Source of the DNA: Ophiosphaerella korrae
Lineage: Eukaryota > Ascomycota > Dothideomycetes > Pleosporales > Phaeosphaeriaceae
Length of the DNA: 50,973 nucleotides
Direction: 5' to 3'
Assembly: GCA_028456385.1 (NCBI GenBank)
Contig: JALNQF010000299.1
Coordinates: 1-50,973, forward strand
A model generated the notes under the pieces. That model saw nothing but the letters and a program-made list of their open reading frames with translations. It did not search any database and was not told where the DNA came from. Within the stretch, counting starts at the first letter, position 1; each line of letters opens with the position of its first letter. This document shows positions 21,819-33,786 of this stretch, piece by piece. A program made the position numbers and the translations under genes.

Positions 21819-24555
21819 GGTGGGCCAGACTAAGGGAAAAAGAAGCCAAAATGGATGGCGTCACACACAGGGTGCTAGCCGACGGTAGATAATAGGTACA
21901 GGCAAGAATGGTAGTATGCAAAAGTACAAGTCGAACGCCAGAGGATATTGCGAGCAATGGTGGAATGCTGGATGGTGACCGTAAACGCCGGGGATATGGG
22001 CAGAGTGGAGAGTGGAGGGTGCAAGCAAGTGGAGTGGAGAGTGAAGAGTTGAGGAGTGACACCGAGCGCAAGAGGCGCTGGCCGAAAGCGTTGAACGGAG
22101 CCCCTAAGAGTCTACCAAAACCAGAGATTGTGCAGAGAGTCGAGTGGTGAAGTTGTAGTGAGAAGAGGGAAGGCGAGGAAGCCGCCGTAAAGAAGGCTCT
22201 GGGGCACAACCAAGGAGCGGTTAGCGCATCGGGAAGGCGCTCGAGTCTGCAGGCGACCTAGGCCGTGCGATTGTGCTGTTCACCGCATGCGCACCGCCTG
22301 TCCACTGCTCGACTCCTCCGCCCGTCCTCCGATGACTTGCAGGCTTCCCAGTCCCCAGTCCCATGTAAGAGTGGGGGGGGCCGGGCCCAGCAAGTCACAC
22401 TTTGCTTGTCCTGCTGGCGCTGCTCAAGCTCCCCAACGCCCGCGAGACGGACGCGCTCCGTCTGCGCCAGGTCTCAGCTGCCTGTAGCTTATCCAGGGCC
22501 GCCCGTCACCAGCTGGCGTCCAAACGTGAAATCTGCAGTGTATGCAGTCCAGGCCGCTTGCCCTTGGTTTTATCTTCATCTCCACCATGTGAAAATGGAC
22601 CATCAGCTCGGTTTGGTCAACGCGTCCTAGTGAGCGCCCGTTGCCAAGCTGATTCGAGCATCGTATGCGGCGGCAATGCCGAGCGCATAGTGTGTGAATT
22701 TGCGGCAGAGTATGGTCAGCGCTCTCAGGCACCTTGACCGTTTGTCGTAACAATGGCTGAGCCACACTAAACCATCAGAATGAGGCTGATGTGCTGCCGG
22801 CAAGAAGGCACTATTTCCGTTCGGCTGTATACTAGCATTTCGAAAACCATGGCTTCTATTATGCACCCAACACAACTCATCACATAGGTGAGCTGCTCGA
22901 CGCAAGATTGCACCGGTGTGGTCTGCTGGTTCTCACATTGCTGGTCATCGCATTGCCGTTGGTCGTGATGTCAGCAAGGATGGCTGGTTGCCGGAACGAC
23001 ACTCTAGCTCTTCAAGTCTGTTGTTGGTAGATGGCCTTGGCCACCGGCCCCCAAAGTTTGCGATCTTGACCACACATGTAGCGGCATTGGACGTGGCCAT
23101 TGTCTTAGCGTCTATAAACGAGGTTGTAGTTGACAATGTTACAATGCAAATGAATAAACTTTGCCCGTTGACCTGGGCTTCAATGGCGGCCCGTGGTCGG
23201 CCGTATTCTGCAACATTGCCGTTTCGATAGCTATGTGTGTTTCGGCCGCGAGACGGAGGTGCTGTGTGACACAGCCGCAGAGATCAACCATAACATCGTT
23301 GCTCGAGGTCATGGATGCTGCCTTAGTCGCGGTTATATTGCGTTGTAGTGTGATGTACAGCTCTGTTCATGGCCCCTGCGGCACGAGATGGCAGGCCGGC
23401 GAATATTTCCTTTGAAGACCCTCAAGGAGGTTTGCTTCAGCATGTCGTAGTCGCCATGGCCATGCGCTTAGATACCCAATGGCTTACTTCAGCATGACGT
23501 AGTCGCCATGGCCATGCAGTCAGGTACTCAGTTATGCAATTGCCAGCAAGTACCTTGCCTTGGACTCCCTGTACACGGATGGAACCGTTGTGCATGTGGC
23601 GAACTGCACTAGATTCGGTCCGATTTCATTGTTTAGTGCATTGCTAATCGATGACGTCGCAGCGGCGATACGAGAGACAGCAACTGAAGTAAATAATAGG
23701 ATAGAATCAAAGACTTGATTGTTGGAGCAATTGTTGGAGCAATGAGACTGCGCATGATCTGGCGGCACGGGCCGCAACCAAAGCTAATCCAGGCATCGCC
23801 ACTTCTCATTCCCAATGTGGTCATTGCCCATTCCTACGACGTGAAGAAGAGTCTATCAGCCATTGCAGGCGGGACCGACAGATGCAGCTTATACGTATAG
23901 CATCCTGCTTCTATTTACGTATGTAATAGGCGAACCTAGCTTTATACCGACTGAAGAGGCGCGAAAATGAACTTGAAGAAAAAGCCAGCGCGTCATCTGG
24001 TGGTACCTGGCATCGCCTCACCCCCCCTCTCAAAAAAAATCACAATAAACGGAGCAATACATAGCCGTACTGCGTAACTTGAGTTCCAACAGGCTATTGC
24101 GTATTCTATTAGCCGCTGCATTGGTGTTGGAGAGAATCATTTCCCCACCTGCTCCGTCGACGGATCAGGAGCCGCAAGGTGCTTCAACGGTTCAACGGCC
24201 AGACAGATAATCCGAACAGCGACTCCAACGTCACCGGCTAGAATGCGCCGAGCACCACTCCGTGTCAGAGCAAACTTACAATTGCAAACAAAACAAAACC
24301 GCCATGTTGTTGCTCAGTCCCTCGTACTCTCATGGCCCTCACTGGGGAGAGGCTGTCCTTGGTTCTTTCCACCGCGCTAGCACAAAACCCGTAAAGTGAT
24401 AATGCGCAAAACCTCCCTCGGCCGTGACCCAAACCTCGCGCCTCAGCACCTCCACCACCACACCGGACCCCGCGCATACACGCATCAGGCCGACATCTAT
24501 TGCGCAAGCTGCGCATCACGTGCTCCCTGCCGCCACAACCGTGAAGCGCGCCAAA
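21819..24555. promoter_or_regulatory. Divergent intergenic region of two regulators
   Basis: It separates the start of the copper-fist gene (-) from that of the Rgt1-like gene (+), so both promoters lie here. No gene is supported. Just upstream of 24556 the DNA is C-rich with many CACC and CCTC runs, a common leader composition. A 52-bp-period repeat with palindromic GCCATGGC lies at 23435-23517. No confident copper element or TATA box was identified. Confidence 0.5.
23435..23517. repeat. 31-bp direct repeat, period 52
   Basis: A 31-bp sequence beginning CTTCAGCATG and ending GCCATGGCCATGC occurs at 23435-23465 and again at 23487-23517, with one mismatch (T/A). The spacer after the first copy and the DNA after the second are also loosely alike. 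Each copy holds the palindrome GCCATGGC. Confidence 0.8.
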
Positions 24556-27028
24556 ATGTCTTCAAACTATGCCGAACCAAGCGGACAGATGGGCGGAGGG
24601 CCCGGCCCATATATCAACCACACCGGGACGCCGCCTGGCCAGCAGCAGCAACACAGCATGACCGACCCCGAGCTCCGCCTGCAGGAGAATCTGCAACAGC
24701 TGCGCGATGGCGGCGACTTGATGCATCCAGGGCATGCTCAGCAGCCCCAATACCAGCAACTGGCCCAGATGCCTCCTGCCATGGGCGCCCACCAACACTT
24801 CCAGTCGCAGGGGCGCCCAGCACACTCGCCACAGCAGATGGCACACGCAGTCATGAGCCTCGACGTACAGCATGACGCATACGACCCCAACGACCCAAGC
24901 CGAAAGCGGTCCAAAGTGTCGCGTGCCTGTGATGAGTGCCGGCGCAAGAAGGTGCGCAAGAAACATGACCGGGCTGGCACATCTTGTTGACCAGCCTTAG
25001 ATTCGATGCGATGCGACGAGCGAGAACGGCCCAGAAGCTTGTTCAAGCTGTAAGCGCACTGGGGCACGATGCCAGTTTAGTAGACAGCCTATGAAGCGTG
25101 GACCAAGCAAAGGGTACATTACCGCATCTATTCTTCCTATACCCATGCAAAAAAACTGACCATTGCCCCCAGATACATCAAAGAGCTGGCTGATAGACTC
25201 AACTCTTTGGAAAACCAGATCCAGCACCCGACGGCCCCAGCTCCCACCAACTTTGATTTCGGTGGCATAACTGACCCGAATTTTGCCAGCATGCAAAGCC
25301 CGCCTCAATTCTCTCGCAAGCGTACCCACTCAATGTCGGACGATTTCCAAGATGTATTCACCAGGCCAACTTGGTCCGCCCAGGATCGTGGTAAGGCCAA
25401 ATTTTCCGACTTTTATTCTATGCTAACAATCCAAGACCCCACCTTGAACGGCAATCGCCGTAGTTCCTTTGGCGAGATGAGCTTGATTGGAAGCCTTGTC
25501 ACAGGTTCAAACGAGGACACACTCAAAGCGTATGTTGATGAGTATCCCATATCCAACAAGCTAGCTGAAATTTTTAGCTATACCAACTTTATCCATCCAA
25601 CTCTGCCTATTCTTCCCCATGACCTATCGGCGCTTAACCGCCTTACAAATTGTCCGCAGAAGCTACGTGAGGCATTCTTCCTATCTCTGGAAGGCTGCAT
25701 ACGTTCAGTTGCACCAAAAGCATTACCTCACGGCGACCTTAGCCTGAATCAGCTGTTGAGCCACTGTATAGACACGGTAGATGCTGCAAAACGAGTACGG
25801 CATGATCCAGAACCCTCACAAGAATTCTACAACAATTTGGTCTACTGCCAATGCCTCGCACTTCTTGCGCTCGGGTGTGATCGCCCGGGACCCGTTCCTG
25901 TAGGCAGTATGTCTGAGTTACTTGGCCTCCTTGCGGCATGTATTGACGATGCCGGCCTGAATGATGCAGGCACCCTTCGCATGCTGAAAGAGCGGGACAG
26001 AGAAGTTTATCTAGCTTCTCGCCGCGTTTTCTGGACTGCATTCATTTTAGATCGCTTTCATGCCTCTGGTTATAACAAATCCTTGAAGCTTCCGCTTCTA
26101 TCAGGAGGCCTCTCACGTGACGACTATGTCGCCTTGGGGGGTGATGTTGGCTTCCATTTAGCTCGTCAGTATCTCTAGTTATCTTAGCAACTGTGACTAA
26201 CAATACGTAGGGGCTGCAAAGACTGTCGGTCATCTCGCGGAGATGAAGCGTGCGGGCAATCAACCAAACGAGGATCCTTCATCACCTTTTGCCATGTTGG
26301 TGCCAAGCGCATCTTCACCTCAAGTTATTCACCTTAAAGAGCTTTTGGATTCCTTCCAAGAGTCTCTTGCCCCTGCTGACCTCGTGGACAACTCACCACC
26401 TCAGTTAGCTAACCTCTACTTGAGGTTGGTTGTAGCTCGACTTTCTTCGCATGCAACACCCTCAACAACCGTCCTGTATATCACAAAAGACCTACTAACT
26501 AGACTCATCAACGGACCGACAACTCCCTTGCATCATGTCTTCGCAGCTTTAGTCGCAACATCATTAACCGAACTATCCGACATACTAGAAACCCAAGTGG
26601 AAGCCCACGCCAGCATCAAAGACATGACCGATGCCCTATTCAACGGGCAAATAGTTCAACGCAGCCTCGACGGCCTCGGCTGGGACACCGCCCTCGAGGA
26701 CCTCCTCCACCACAAGAAACTCACCACACCCCAGCTCGACGCCCCCGACCAACCCAACCCCCTCCTCGAACATAACATGGCCGGTCTCCAACACCTCGCC
26801 GCCGCCGCTGTCGGCGAACGCGAAGGCTCCGATGCCCGCCCGCAAAGTGGCGGCAATACTTCCACCCAGCAATCTAAGATCGACCACGACCTCTCTGCTG
26901 CCATGGCCGCTGCCAATGAAGCGGCGAAAGCTCAGGCTACTGCTGCTGCTGCGCAACAACTTTCTGCCTCTTCGCCTACTAATGGTGCATCGTTTGAAGC
27001 TAGTGCGTTGGCTAAAGACTGGTCTTGA
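24556..27028 (+). CDS. rgt1: Rgt1-like Zn2Cys6 glucose regulator
   Basis: Four exons are inferred: 24556-24951, 25001-25113, 25173-26164 and 26211-27028. They give 772 residues, with introns of 49, 59 and 46 nt (CTGAC branch in the second). The Zn2Cys6 cluster is split by intron 1. It reads RACDECRRKK then IRCDATSENG, giving C125, C128, C135, C146, C149 and C156 (C-x2-C-x6-C-x10-C-x2-C-x6-C). The basic linker KRGPSKGYIKELADRLNSLE follows and acts as a dimerisation coil. A fungal-specific middle homology region spans about 250-560. The ends are Gln/Pro/His-rich (N) and Ala-rich (C). The linker and NQPNEDPSSPFAML match what I remember of fungal glucose transport regulator RGT1 orthologues, which bind DNA and repress hexose transporter genes when glucose is absent. 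The orthologue name is remembered, not searched. The start MSSNY is the first ATG in the exon that fits. No lesions are seen. Confidence 0.9.
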
Positions 27029-28363
27029 GCCGCGCTGAACATTTGTGTGCGATTGAGCTTGTGTACCGTGCTGATGTTAATTGAGTAGTGGATGTTAAGT
27101 CTGCGGGTGTGTCGAATGCCACGCAAATTGTCGGGACTGAGGGGCTTGATGGAGTGGGGGATCAGATGGAGGGCGTGGATTATGCAGTGGGGCGAAGGCA
27201 TGCGATTGCGCCGTTTTTGCACATGCTGAGGGAACATGCGCAGGCGCAGAGGGGGGGTGGGTGATGGGGTGCGGGGTTCATTGTTTGTCGTGGCTATGTG
27301 TTGTTTCTTTGCGTCGTGGATGGAGTGATTATACCCTTGGTGTTCGATTAACAAAGTCAATGAATGCTGTTTCATTTTTGGAGCTGAGTTTTGCGGTGTT
27401 GTGGGTGCGGGAGGGTGGGGCTGTGTCCTGCCTTCTCTCCCATGGTTATACGTTGCAGCAGACTATCCACTCGCTTGTCGACCGATAATGTGGGGTGGTG
27501 GATGGGTATGTCGTGTCTTGTGAGAGATGGTTGGGCCGTTGGAATGGAGAGAGGGGATTCAATGCACTTGGTTGTGTTGAGTTCATTTTCGCGTCGAAGA
27601 ACGCTTAGCATAATTACCGCAAATTTTCTCGCCGCACTGGCTAACATACTCTAGAGTGTTTTAGTCGGCGCGGCAAGTATAGCTCAATCAAGAGCTTCCT
27701 CTAGTTCTGGCTTCATTCTTCTCCATGTTTTGTTGTGCGGAGGCGGAGGATGGCACGCGATTGAAACATCCACTGCACAAATAACATTCCCGACCGAGCG
27801 GGTTCAAGGACCAGGTCTTCAATAGCCAAGATTTAGATTCTATATTGTGCATGGGGGTAAGTTTACCGTCCGTCCACCGGCCGCCCCATCAACCTTTATA
27901 CTCTAGCGATTACCCCTGTTACCCAAACCTTTAGTCATGTAGGGGAACTATCGCGGGGCGCTTAGGTTACACTTTTAGTATTGGCACACAACCTGTGCTT
28001 AAGATTAAATTAATTTTATAGTAGATTCTTTTTTTAGAATTTTCTTAGTGGCTATCTAGCTAGATTGATGACGACAAAATATTAAGAGCAGACTAGAGAT
28101 TAGTCTGGAAACATCTCTTTCGGACCTCGACACGTGGAAATCGACTTAGTTGCACATGCAAAGGTGGAAAGTTGCAAAGGGGTGTAGAATATATATACTA
28201 TCCTACTTAGGATTGTTGTTCTTAACGTTTTTGGTAGGTTGTTGCTGTAAAGCACTGCGAAGCACTATAAAGCGGTAGTTATTCGGCATTGTGGAATGGA
28301 GTTCCCTCTTATAGCGACAGTGCTTTCCTTTCAGAGAATTAACTCCCTCTCCACTTTAGTTTA
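27029..28363. other. Intergenic, 3' side of the Rgt1-like gene
   Basis: GC-balanced to about 27650, then increasingly AT-rich and repeat-like towards the mobile element. Minus-strand frames at 27372-27647 and 26932-27375 have no family motifs and overlap the Rgt1-like 3' end. No gene is supported. Confidence 0.45.
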
Positions 28364-28440
28364 GGCCCTGTTCGGTGTGCTAGAATTTGTGCCTACTTAT
28401 TCAAAAATAAATACAAATTATAAATTTAAACAGCGCGTGT

Positions 28441-28545
28441 TAGACCGCAGCTCTACTCCACTGCGCCAAACAAACCCAAAAAGGTAGCTGAGTATTCAAC
28501 AACGTTGAATACCGGAGTAGAACAGTATATATCGTTACAAAGGCC
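28441..28545 (-). repeat. Repeat with tRNA-like A box (copy A)
   Basis: Read on the minus strand, TGGCGCAGTGG (28468-28458) fits the pol III A-box consensus, and the following GAGTAGAGC resembles a D-arm. It matches 630-716. GTATTCAAC and GTTGAATAC at 28492-28512 form an inverted pair just upstream. No B box is found, so this is not called a tRNA gene. It may be a SINE head or a fragment of one. Confidence 0.5.
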
Positions 28546-28788
28546 CACTGGCCCTTGGCTCTCGGCTCAGTATGCGCCAATCGCAATACTACTACAGCCC
28601 TGCAGGCCTTGTAGGCGCCGAAGCCTAACACAGAGAGCAAGCCGACGAGCCCTCGGGTCGCAAGATACAATCCATAGGAGCGCAGGCGATGTCTAGAGTC
28701 AGATTAGCTAACGAAGTCCAAGTTCTCTAGGCCCAATAAGCCCTCGGGCCCCGGGTATGCATCGGGCGCACAATACCACAACACTAGC

Positions 28789-29517
28789 GTATTAGCTCTA
28801 ACCTAGACTAGCACTAGGGTTCCTAAGGATCTCGAGGATTCTAGGAACCTTCGTTATATACCTCTACTAAATTACTAACATTATTAAGGCTAGTACTACT
28901 TAAAAGTTCCTTAAAGCCTTAAGACAACTTGCTAGTAGCTAGGACTCCTTTAAAGAGTGTTTGTAGCTAGTCTTTATACTTAAGTTATTTTTATTTCTAA
29001 ACTTTCTAGTATCTTTATAGGCTATAAAATAGGCTCTAAGTGCGCCCTTAGAGGCGCTAACTAGCCTATTGCTAGTTATCTTAAACTTAGACTAACTTAA
29101 GAGCTAAGTATAAACTCTATAATCCTTCTTAAAGATATTGTGTTTATTCTTGCACTAGCCTTAAGTTACGGCCTAGCTAGAGACTCGAGATACCTCGCGC
29201 ATCGCCAAAGCCTACGCTTCTAGCTTGTACCCTAAGTCTAAGCAGAGGCCGCAGTTAAGGGCGCTTATAAGAGCATTAATAAGAGCTAGCTTACTCTTAT
29301 CGCTCTACTTAAAGGTGCTGGTTGGCTAGGATGACGGCGAGGGCGCTAGTGCTAGCGACGGTGTAGGCGCCCATGTGAGAGTAGTAGTAACTACACTTGA
29401 GGATTGCTAAGATAGAGATAGAGAGGCCTTACTAAGAGCAGCGCGAGTGTAACGAAGGTCCCCGGAATCCTTGAGACCCTTAAGGACTCTGGTACTAGTC
29501 GGGAGCGGGGCCGATAC
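28789..29517. mobile_element. 729-bp unit with 69-bp inverted ends
   Basis: The plus strand at 28789-28857 aligns gaplessly with the reverse complement of 29449-29517: about 49 of 69 identical, and nearly all of the ~20 differences are C/T or G/A. The inner ~590 bp is TA-rich and holds no gene. It could be a MITE nested in the larger element, or a solo pair of element ends that RIP has mutated. The GTATCGGCCCC end is also at 8-76. Confidence 0.6.
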
Positions 29518-29968
29518 GCTAGAAATCATGACGTTGTAAAGTAGCAGTCCAAAGCAGGGTCGATGCGCTACACCAGCGCATAAAAGGCTCTACACTTGCA
29601 AACAGAGTAAAGCAAGTATTATTTTCCCATACTAGCAGTACTTAGATTGAATTGCTATTCGTCATCCCTTCACTATCTCATGTGGCCTACGGCAAGTACT
29701 ATTGTCTTCCAGCTACCTCTTAACAGCAAGCGAATTGCGCGAGATTAGCGTCGTAGGGCGTACTTAGAAGCTCTATGAGGTTGAGACGGTCACAAAAACT
29801 GCTAAGATAGAATACAAACGGATAAACTACCGCACTAAACACCAAAATTTTGTCTGGCTCGATTCGGTAAGGCCAGTGGCGGAAACTAAGGCGCCCTCGG
29901 CCACGCTACCGGCGTTACCTCCAGCATAAACTATTTGAAAAACAGCTGGTGCACCGAACAGACCCTTA

Positions 29969-31279
29969 CTCGCCGTCGAGTAGTTATCGTTGACTCCATA
30001 ATCAACAATTTACCTCGCTATCCATTCTAAGCCTAGTTTTACTAGCCTCAATGAGGACTAACGCTGGTTTAAGTTTACTCTATCCTAATAGGGGTCCTTG
30101 ACTTTTCTCTCAAGCCCGCTCTCGGTCCACTATTTTCTTTCTAATTAATTAACGACTTATTTGCTGCCCTAGAAGTTATCTTGCAAGGAGTCTGCTTTTC
30201 ATTGGGATAAAGATCTAGATATCAAGTGATTACTATCTACAGATATGTGCGGTGGTTACCAAAGTTACACAAGCCTGATTCTTCTTCAAAATGAAATACG
30301 GTTCAGAATTAGGTTCGGGAGTGGGCCTATCGTATGGCGGACTACGTGCTGCGACTAAGGTGGATCTCACCCTAATATCTTAGTGTCGTTCTCAACAATC
30401 TAACTACAGAGGTTACTCCTAGAAGCACATGTCAATCGTCCCATATTGTATCTTGGTAGGGAACAACGCTAACGCCACTAGTGTCAGTGGGGATGCGGCT
30501 AATTAGCAAGATAGGAGTATAAACTCCGATGCCACGCGTCAGGCGGGTTATATCGTTGTGACATGAAAGCTTAACGCACGAGTTGCCGGCTTATTGATTG
30601 CTGCTATAGCTTTGCGTGATCTCAGCATTGCCATTGACTACAAACAAGGTTTAAGCTCCTTGAGACCGAATTGTCCGGATCGATGCGCTCCTACTGGGTA
30701 GTTCGGCGGTTCGGCCCACAACGGCTCCGGAGCCGCTGCATGTAGTAAATGAAGTGCCAAAATCAACGCTTTTGAATTGGAGTATGAAGAGAGACGTTGT
30801 CATGGTCACCATGAAGGTCATGATGCGCTGAAAGTAAGTACATGCCGGCCTCGAGAACATTGCGCTGTAATGTGGCATTGAAAGCAGGGGGTTACACTAT
30901 AAAGGGGAGGATCGCTTTAGAGTAGGCAGATGTGGGTGTGGCTAGGTGTGCTTGTTCGATCCTAGAATATTCCTAACCATCTCAAAACGTTGAGCTGCAG
31001 TCTAATAACATCCCCGCAAAATAATCTATTCTGGAGAGATAGCGGGGAAATGATTAGCAGAGCTATATGCTGCGACGGAAACCTAATATCTCTGCCCCGT
31101 GCACGGGATGTGAAATAACTTTCTTCTTTCGGTAGGTTCGATTGTCGAATACCAATTAGGTATTCCTAAATAGCAGAACAACTTAGTACATCAAAATGCT
31201 CAGGTCCGTGTGTTTCGTTTGATATCTTGATTCTTTTTCGAACTCTATACACATTAAATAGTTTCTCTTATGCTCAAAT
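29969..31279. other. Intergenic, repeat-like
   Basis: AT-rich to about 30600, then mixed. A minus-strand frame at 30878-30651 shows no family motif. The last 150 bp should include the promoter of the Zn2Cys6 relic at 31280. Nothing else is supported. Confidence 0.4.
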
Positions 31280-33786
31280 ATGGAATTTTCACGCCCTAAA
31301 CTCACTCGACGGAGAGGTGCATGCGAAGCGTGCCGCCAGAAAAAAGTTAGATGTAGGTGTACCTGCTGGTAGTGTCGTTACGTGCTAAGAAATGAACGCA
31401 GGTGACGGGGCCACTCCATGTAGTCACTGCAAAGTACTCTCGTGTCAATCCTCCCTCAGTCAGCGTCTGACCTCAATAGACAAATTCATCTCCATGCCAA
31501 TATTTCCAATCATCTCGTACACGACGACGGCAAGAGAGGCGAGCCCAGAGTTTCGAGGTGCGCCGAGGAAGTGAAGACATCATGTCGGATCTACCAGGCC
31601 TAAGTGCCTCACCAGAGGTCAGCATTGATAGGAACATGGATGGCTCTACAACTCTCATTACTACCCGACTCAATAGTGTAGTGTCTCTTTCACAACTTGT
31701 TCCTGAGAGCACGCCGTCTTTTCTCGATTTCTGTTTTTCAAATACATCGATAGCAAGTACTCTTGCGATGGAACCCTCAGGTAATTTTTGAAGCGTTAGT
31801 CCCTGTTGCTTCTAGAGGATGTCATGCGCATGATAAGGCCCTCAATTATTTGGGTGAATACCAGGGTACATGCTGACTAGGACATAGAACAGGACCTACA
31901 AGGCATCAGCCCACATGACGAGAGGTCAAATAATAATACAGAAAATGACCCTGGTGTAGTAGACTTTTTTGAATGGACTTACAATCGAGATTTGGCTCAA
32001 AACTCTACAATGCAATTGAGTGACTTTTCAGAGTCTGGACTAGACAGTCATGCCCATGACCCTATCCTAGCGCTTCTCACGCCGCGAATAGTAGCCGATA
32101 AGCAAGAGGTGTGTGATCTATTATTTCTTTAAATGCTCATGTTCCTGATATGGTAAAGGTCAGATCCGCTTCAGAGCGAGGAGCGCGTGGGATCCCCGCG
32201 TTACTTCAACAACCTCACTTAGAGACCCGACGACAACAAGCCGTTTGTGAGAAGATTAAAGGCTTACTCTCAGCGGAACATCAAGTAAATCTTTTGCGTA
32301 AAACTGAATCTGTGGGCGAGCGTCACAATCTGGACCTGGCTAGTATTCCTATGAAACAACTGATTCAAAGTGTGTCATACGATTCCATATATGTTACGTG
32401 CTAACCTCGCAAAGAGGCATTCCAGGAGCCTTTGGGGTAAGTTGTCAATTACAAAATACATATTACTTATGCCTAAAATTTGTGCAGCCTCAATCTGTTC
32501 CTTAGAGAACAAGACGTTATAAGCGTACAGGAACAAATTCTTGACCTAGGAAGGCCATCCATTGACGTAAGCGACATATCAGTGCTCATAAGCTCGCTAG
32601 CCTGGGGTGCTCTTCTAAGCCCCGACATCGATTCTTCAATATCTACAACTCTAGCAGACACAACACCCGAACTTTCTAGATTACTGCTTCGGCAGAACGA
32701 TAGCATTCGCAAGTTTCTGGTAAGTCAGTCTACCGGCTACCTTCAAATCGTCACTTAGTCAAACTAGGCACTCATTGCAATAGTAGGTGAAATCCATTAG
32801 TCAGCAAGACTGAAATAATCCAGCATCCTAATTATAGCTAGCTCTGTCTCATTGAGAGAATGGGATGGAATGATCTAGCTACATTAATCTTTGGCAGTGC
32901 CTCGACTGCGTCGTTTTTGAACCTTTATTCTGAAGCGGCTATACGCAGTCTATGCACCAGCGACGAGCAAGCTACTCAGGCTAAACAAGCTATGCGGTTG
33001 CTTTTCTGCATCGACAAGAGTTACGCCTTGAGGGGCCAAACTTTCTCTGTCCGTATCTCCTTCCCGCGCCAATTTGCGCTGTGTAGGTACTAACATATGA
33101 ACAATAGATTCTCAGCTACCAATCCCTTGTGAACTTCCCCGAGGATATCGAACCGAGCGACGGCATGCCTCTACCACCTCAAGAGTGGCTGGACCTCAGA
33201 TTGCAGTACGCAAAACTGTGTGCAAAGGTCTTGCAGCTTCGTGGAAATTCGCCCGTCACAGATTGTTCTTTTGCGGTAGCAGAGCTATCAGGGGCGCTTG
33301 ACGAATGGTACGAATCAATTGGAACACGTCAAAAAAAAAAATTCACCTTTTCTAGATGCTCATGCTGCTAAACGTGTCACGAACCAAAATTTCTGTTATT
33401 ACCATGAGGCGTTGCTTCAGTTGGGAAGTATTAAGCTGTCGCCAGAGTGCAACCGGTTGCGTAAGCGATCAATCAGAAGATTTATTACTTTCTCTAGTAC
33501 TATTTCATCGGAAGATCTCCTTCAAGACCAGTAAGTTTTCTACAGGCCGGAAATTTTCATCAGGCCTGGTACTAATTCTTCCTGCAGTAATTGCATTTAC
33601 CTTTGCACCCTTGTTTTGTGTTTGCTCGCGTTAGATATTGTCCTGGATCCGAACAAGGAGTGCGGAAAGGAGGACAGGGCCTTACTGACCATTGTTAGCG
33701 GGATTTTTGCTAAGATTGAGATAGCGTTGCCGAGGAGCTCCATCTTTGGAGAGGTTGCCAGTTTAGTCGAAACTCTGATCTATTAG
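31280..33786 (+). pseudogene. Zn2Cys6 transcription factor, decayed
   Basis: Exon 1 (31280-31352) reads MEFSRPKLTRRRGACEACRQ then KKVRC. A 49-nt intron (31353-31401) leads to DGATPCSHCK, completing most of a zinc cluster; the last Cys spacing is short. Further segments fit the fungal TF middle homology: SIPMKQLIQ, KEAFQEPLG before a GTAAGT intron, LLFCIDKSYALRGQTFS, PPQEWLDLRLQYAKLCAKVL, YYHEALLQLGSIKLS and the C-terminal KIEIALPRSSIFGEVASLVE ending at TAG 33784-33786. Lesions: an in-frame TAA at 32402-32404 just before PRKEAFQE, and a run of eleven A at 33331-33341 that shifts the frame by one. Other exon borders could not be settled. It probably regulated a specialised pathway, but no cluster genes sit beside it. 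Confidence 0.62.

Larger units (their letters stand above)
28364..29965. mobile_element. Non-autonomous PIF/Harbinger-like element
   Basis: The left end, GGCCCTGTTCGGTGTGCTAG, and the reverse complement of the right end, GGGTCTGTTCGGTGCACCAG, match at 15 of 20 positions. Both sides carry TTA (28361-28363 and 29966-29968), the 3-bp target duplication typical of the PIF/Harbinger superfamily. The 1602 bp between contain no transposase frame, so the element depends on another for movement or is a dead composite. It carries a tRNA-like repeat and a 729-bp inverted-repeat unit. The superfamily call rests on TSD and end sequence only. Confidence 0.65.

Noticed and set aside
24268..24274. Copper-response element GAGCAAA upstream of the Rgt1-like gene
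   Set aside because: It matches only the 7-base core of TTTGCTCR; the eighth base is wrong, there is one copy, and it lies on the Rgt1 side.
24396..24875. 159-residue frame overlapping the start of the Rgt1-like gene
   Set aside because: Alternative frame over the first exon; the other frame leads into the zinc cluster.
28441..28475. tRNA gene on the minus strand
   Set aside because: An A-box-like stretch is present, but no B box, no acceptor stem pairing and no anticodon arm could be built.
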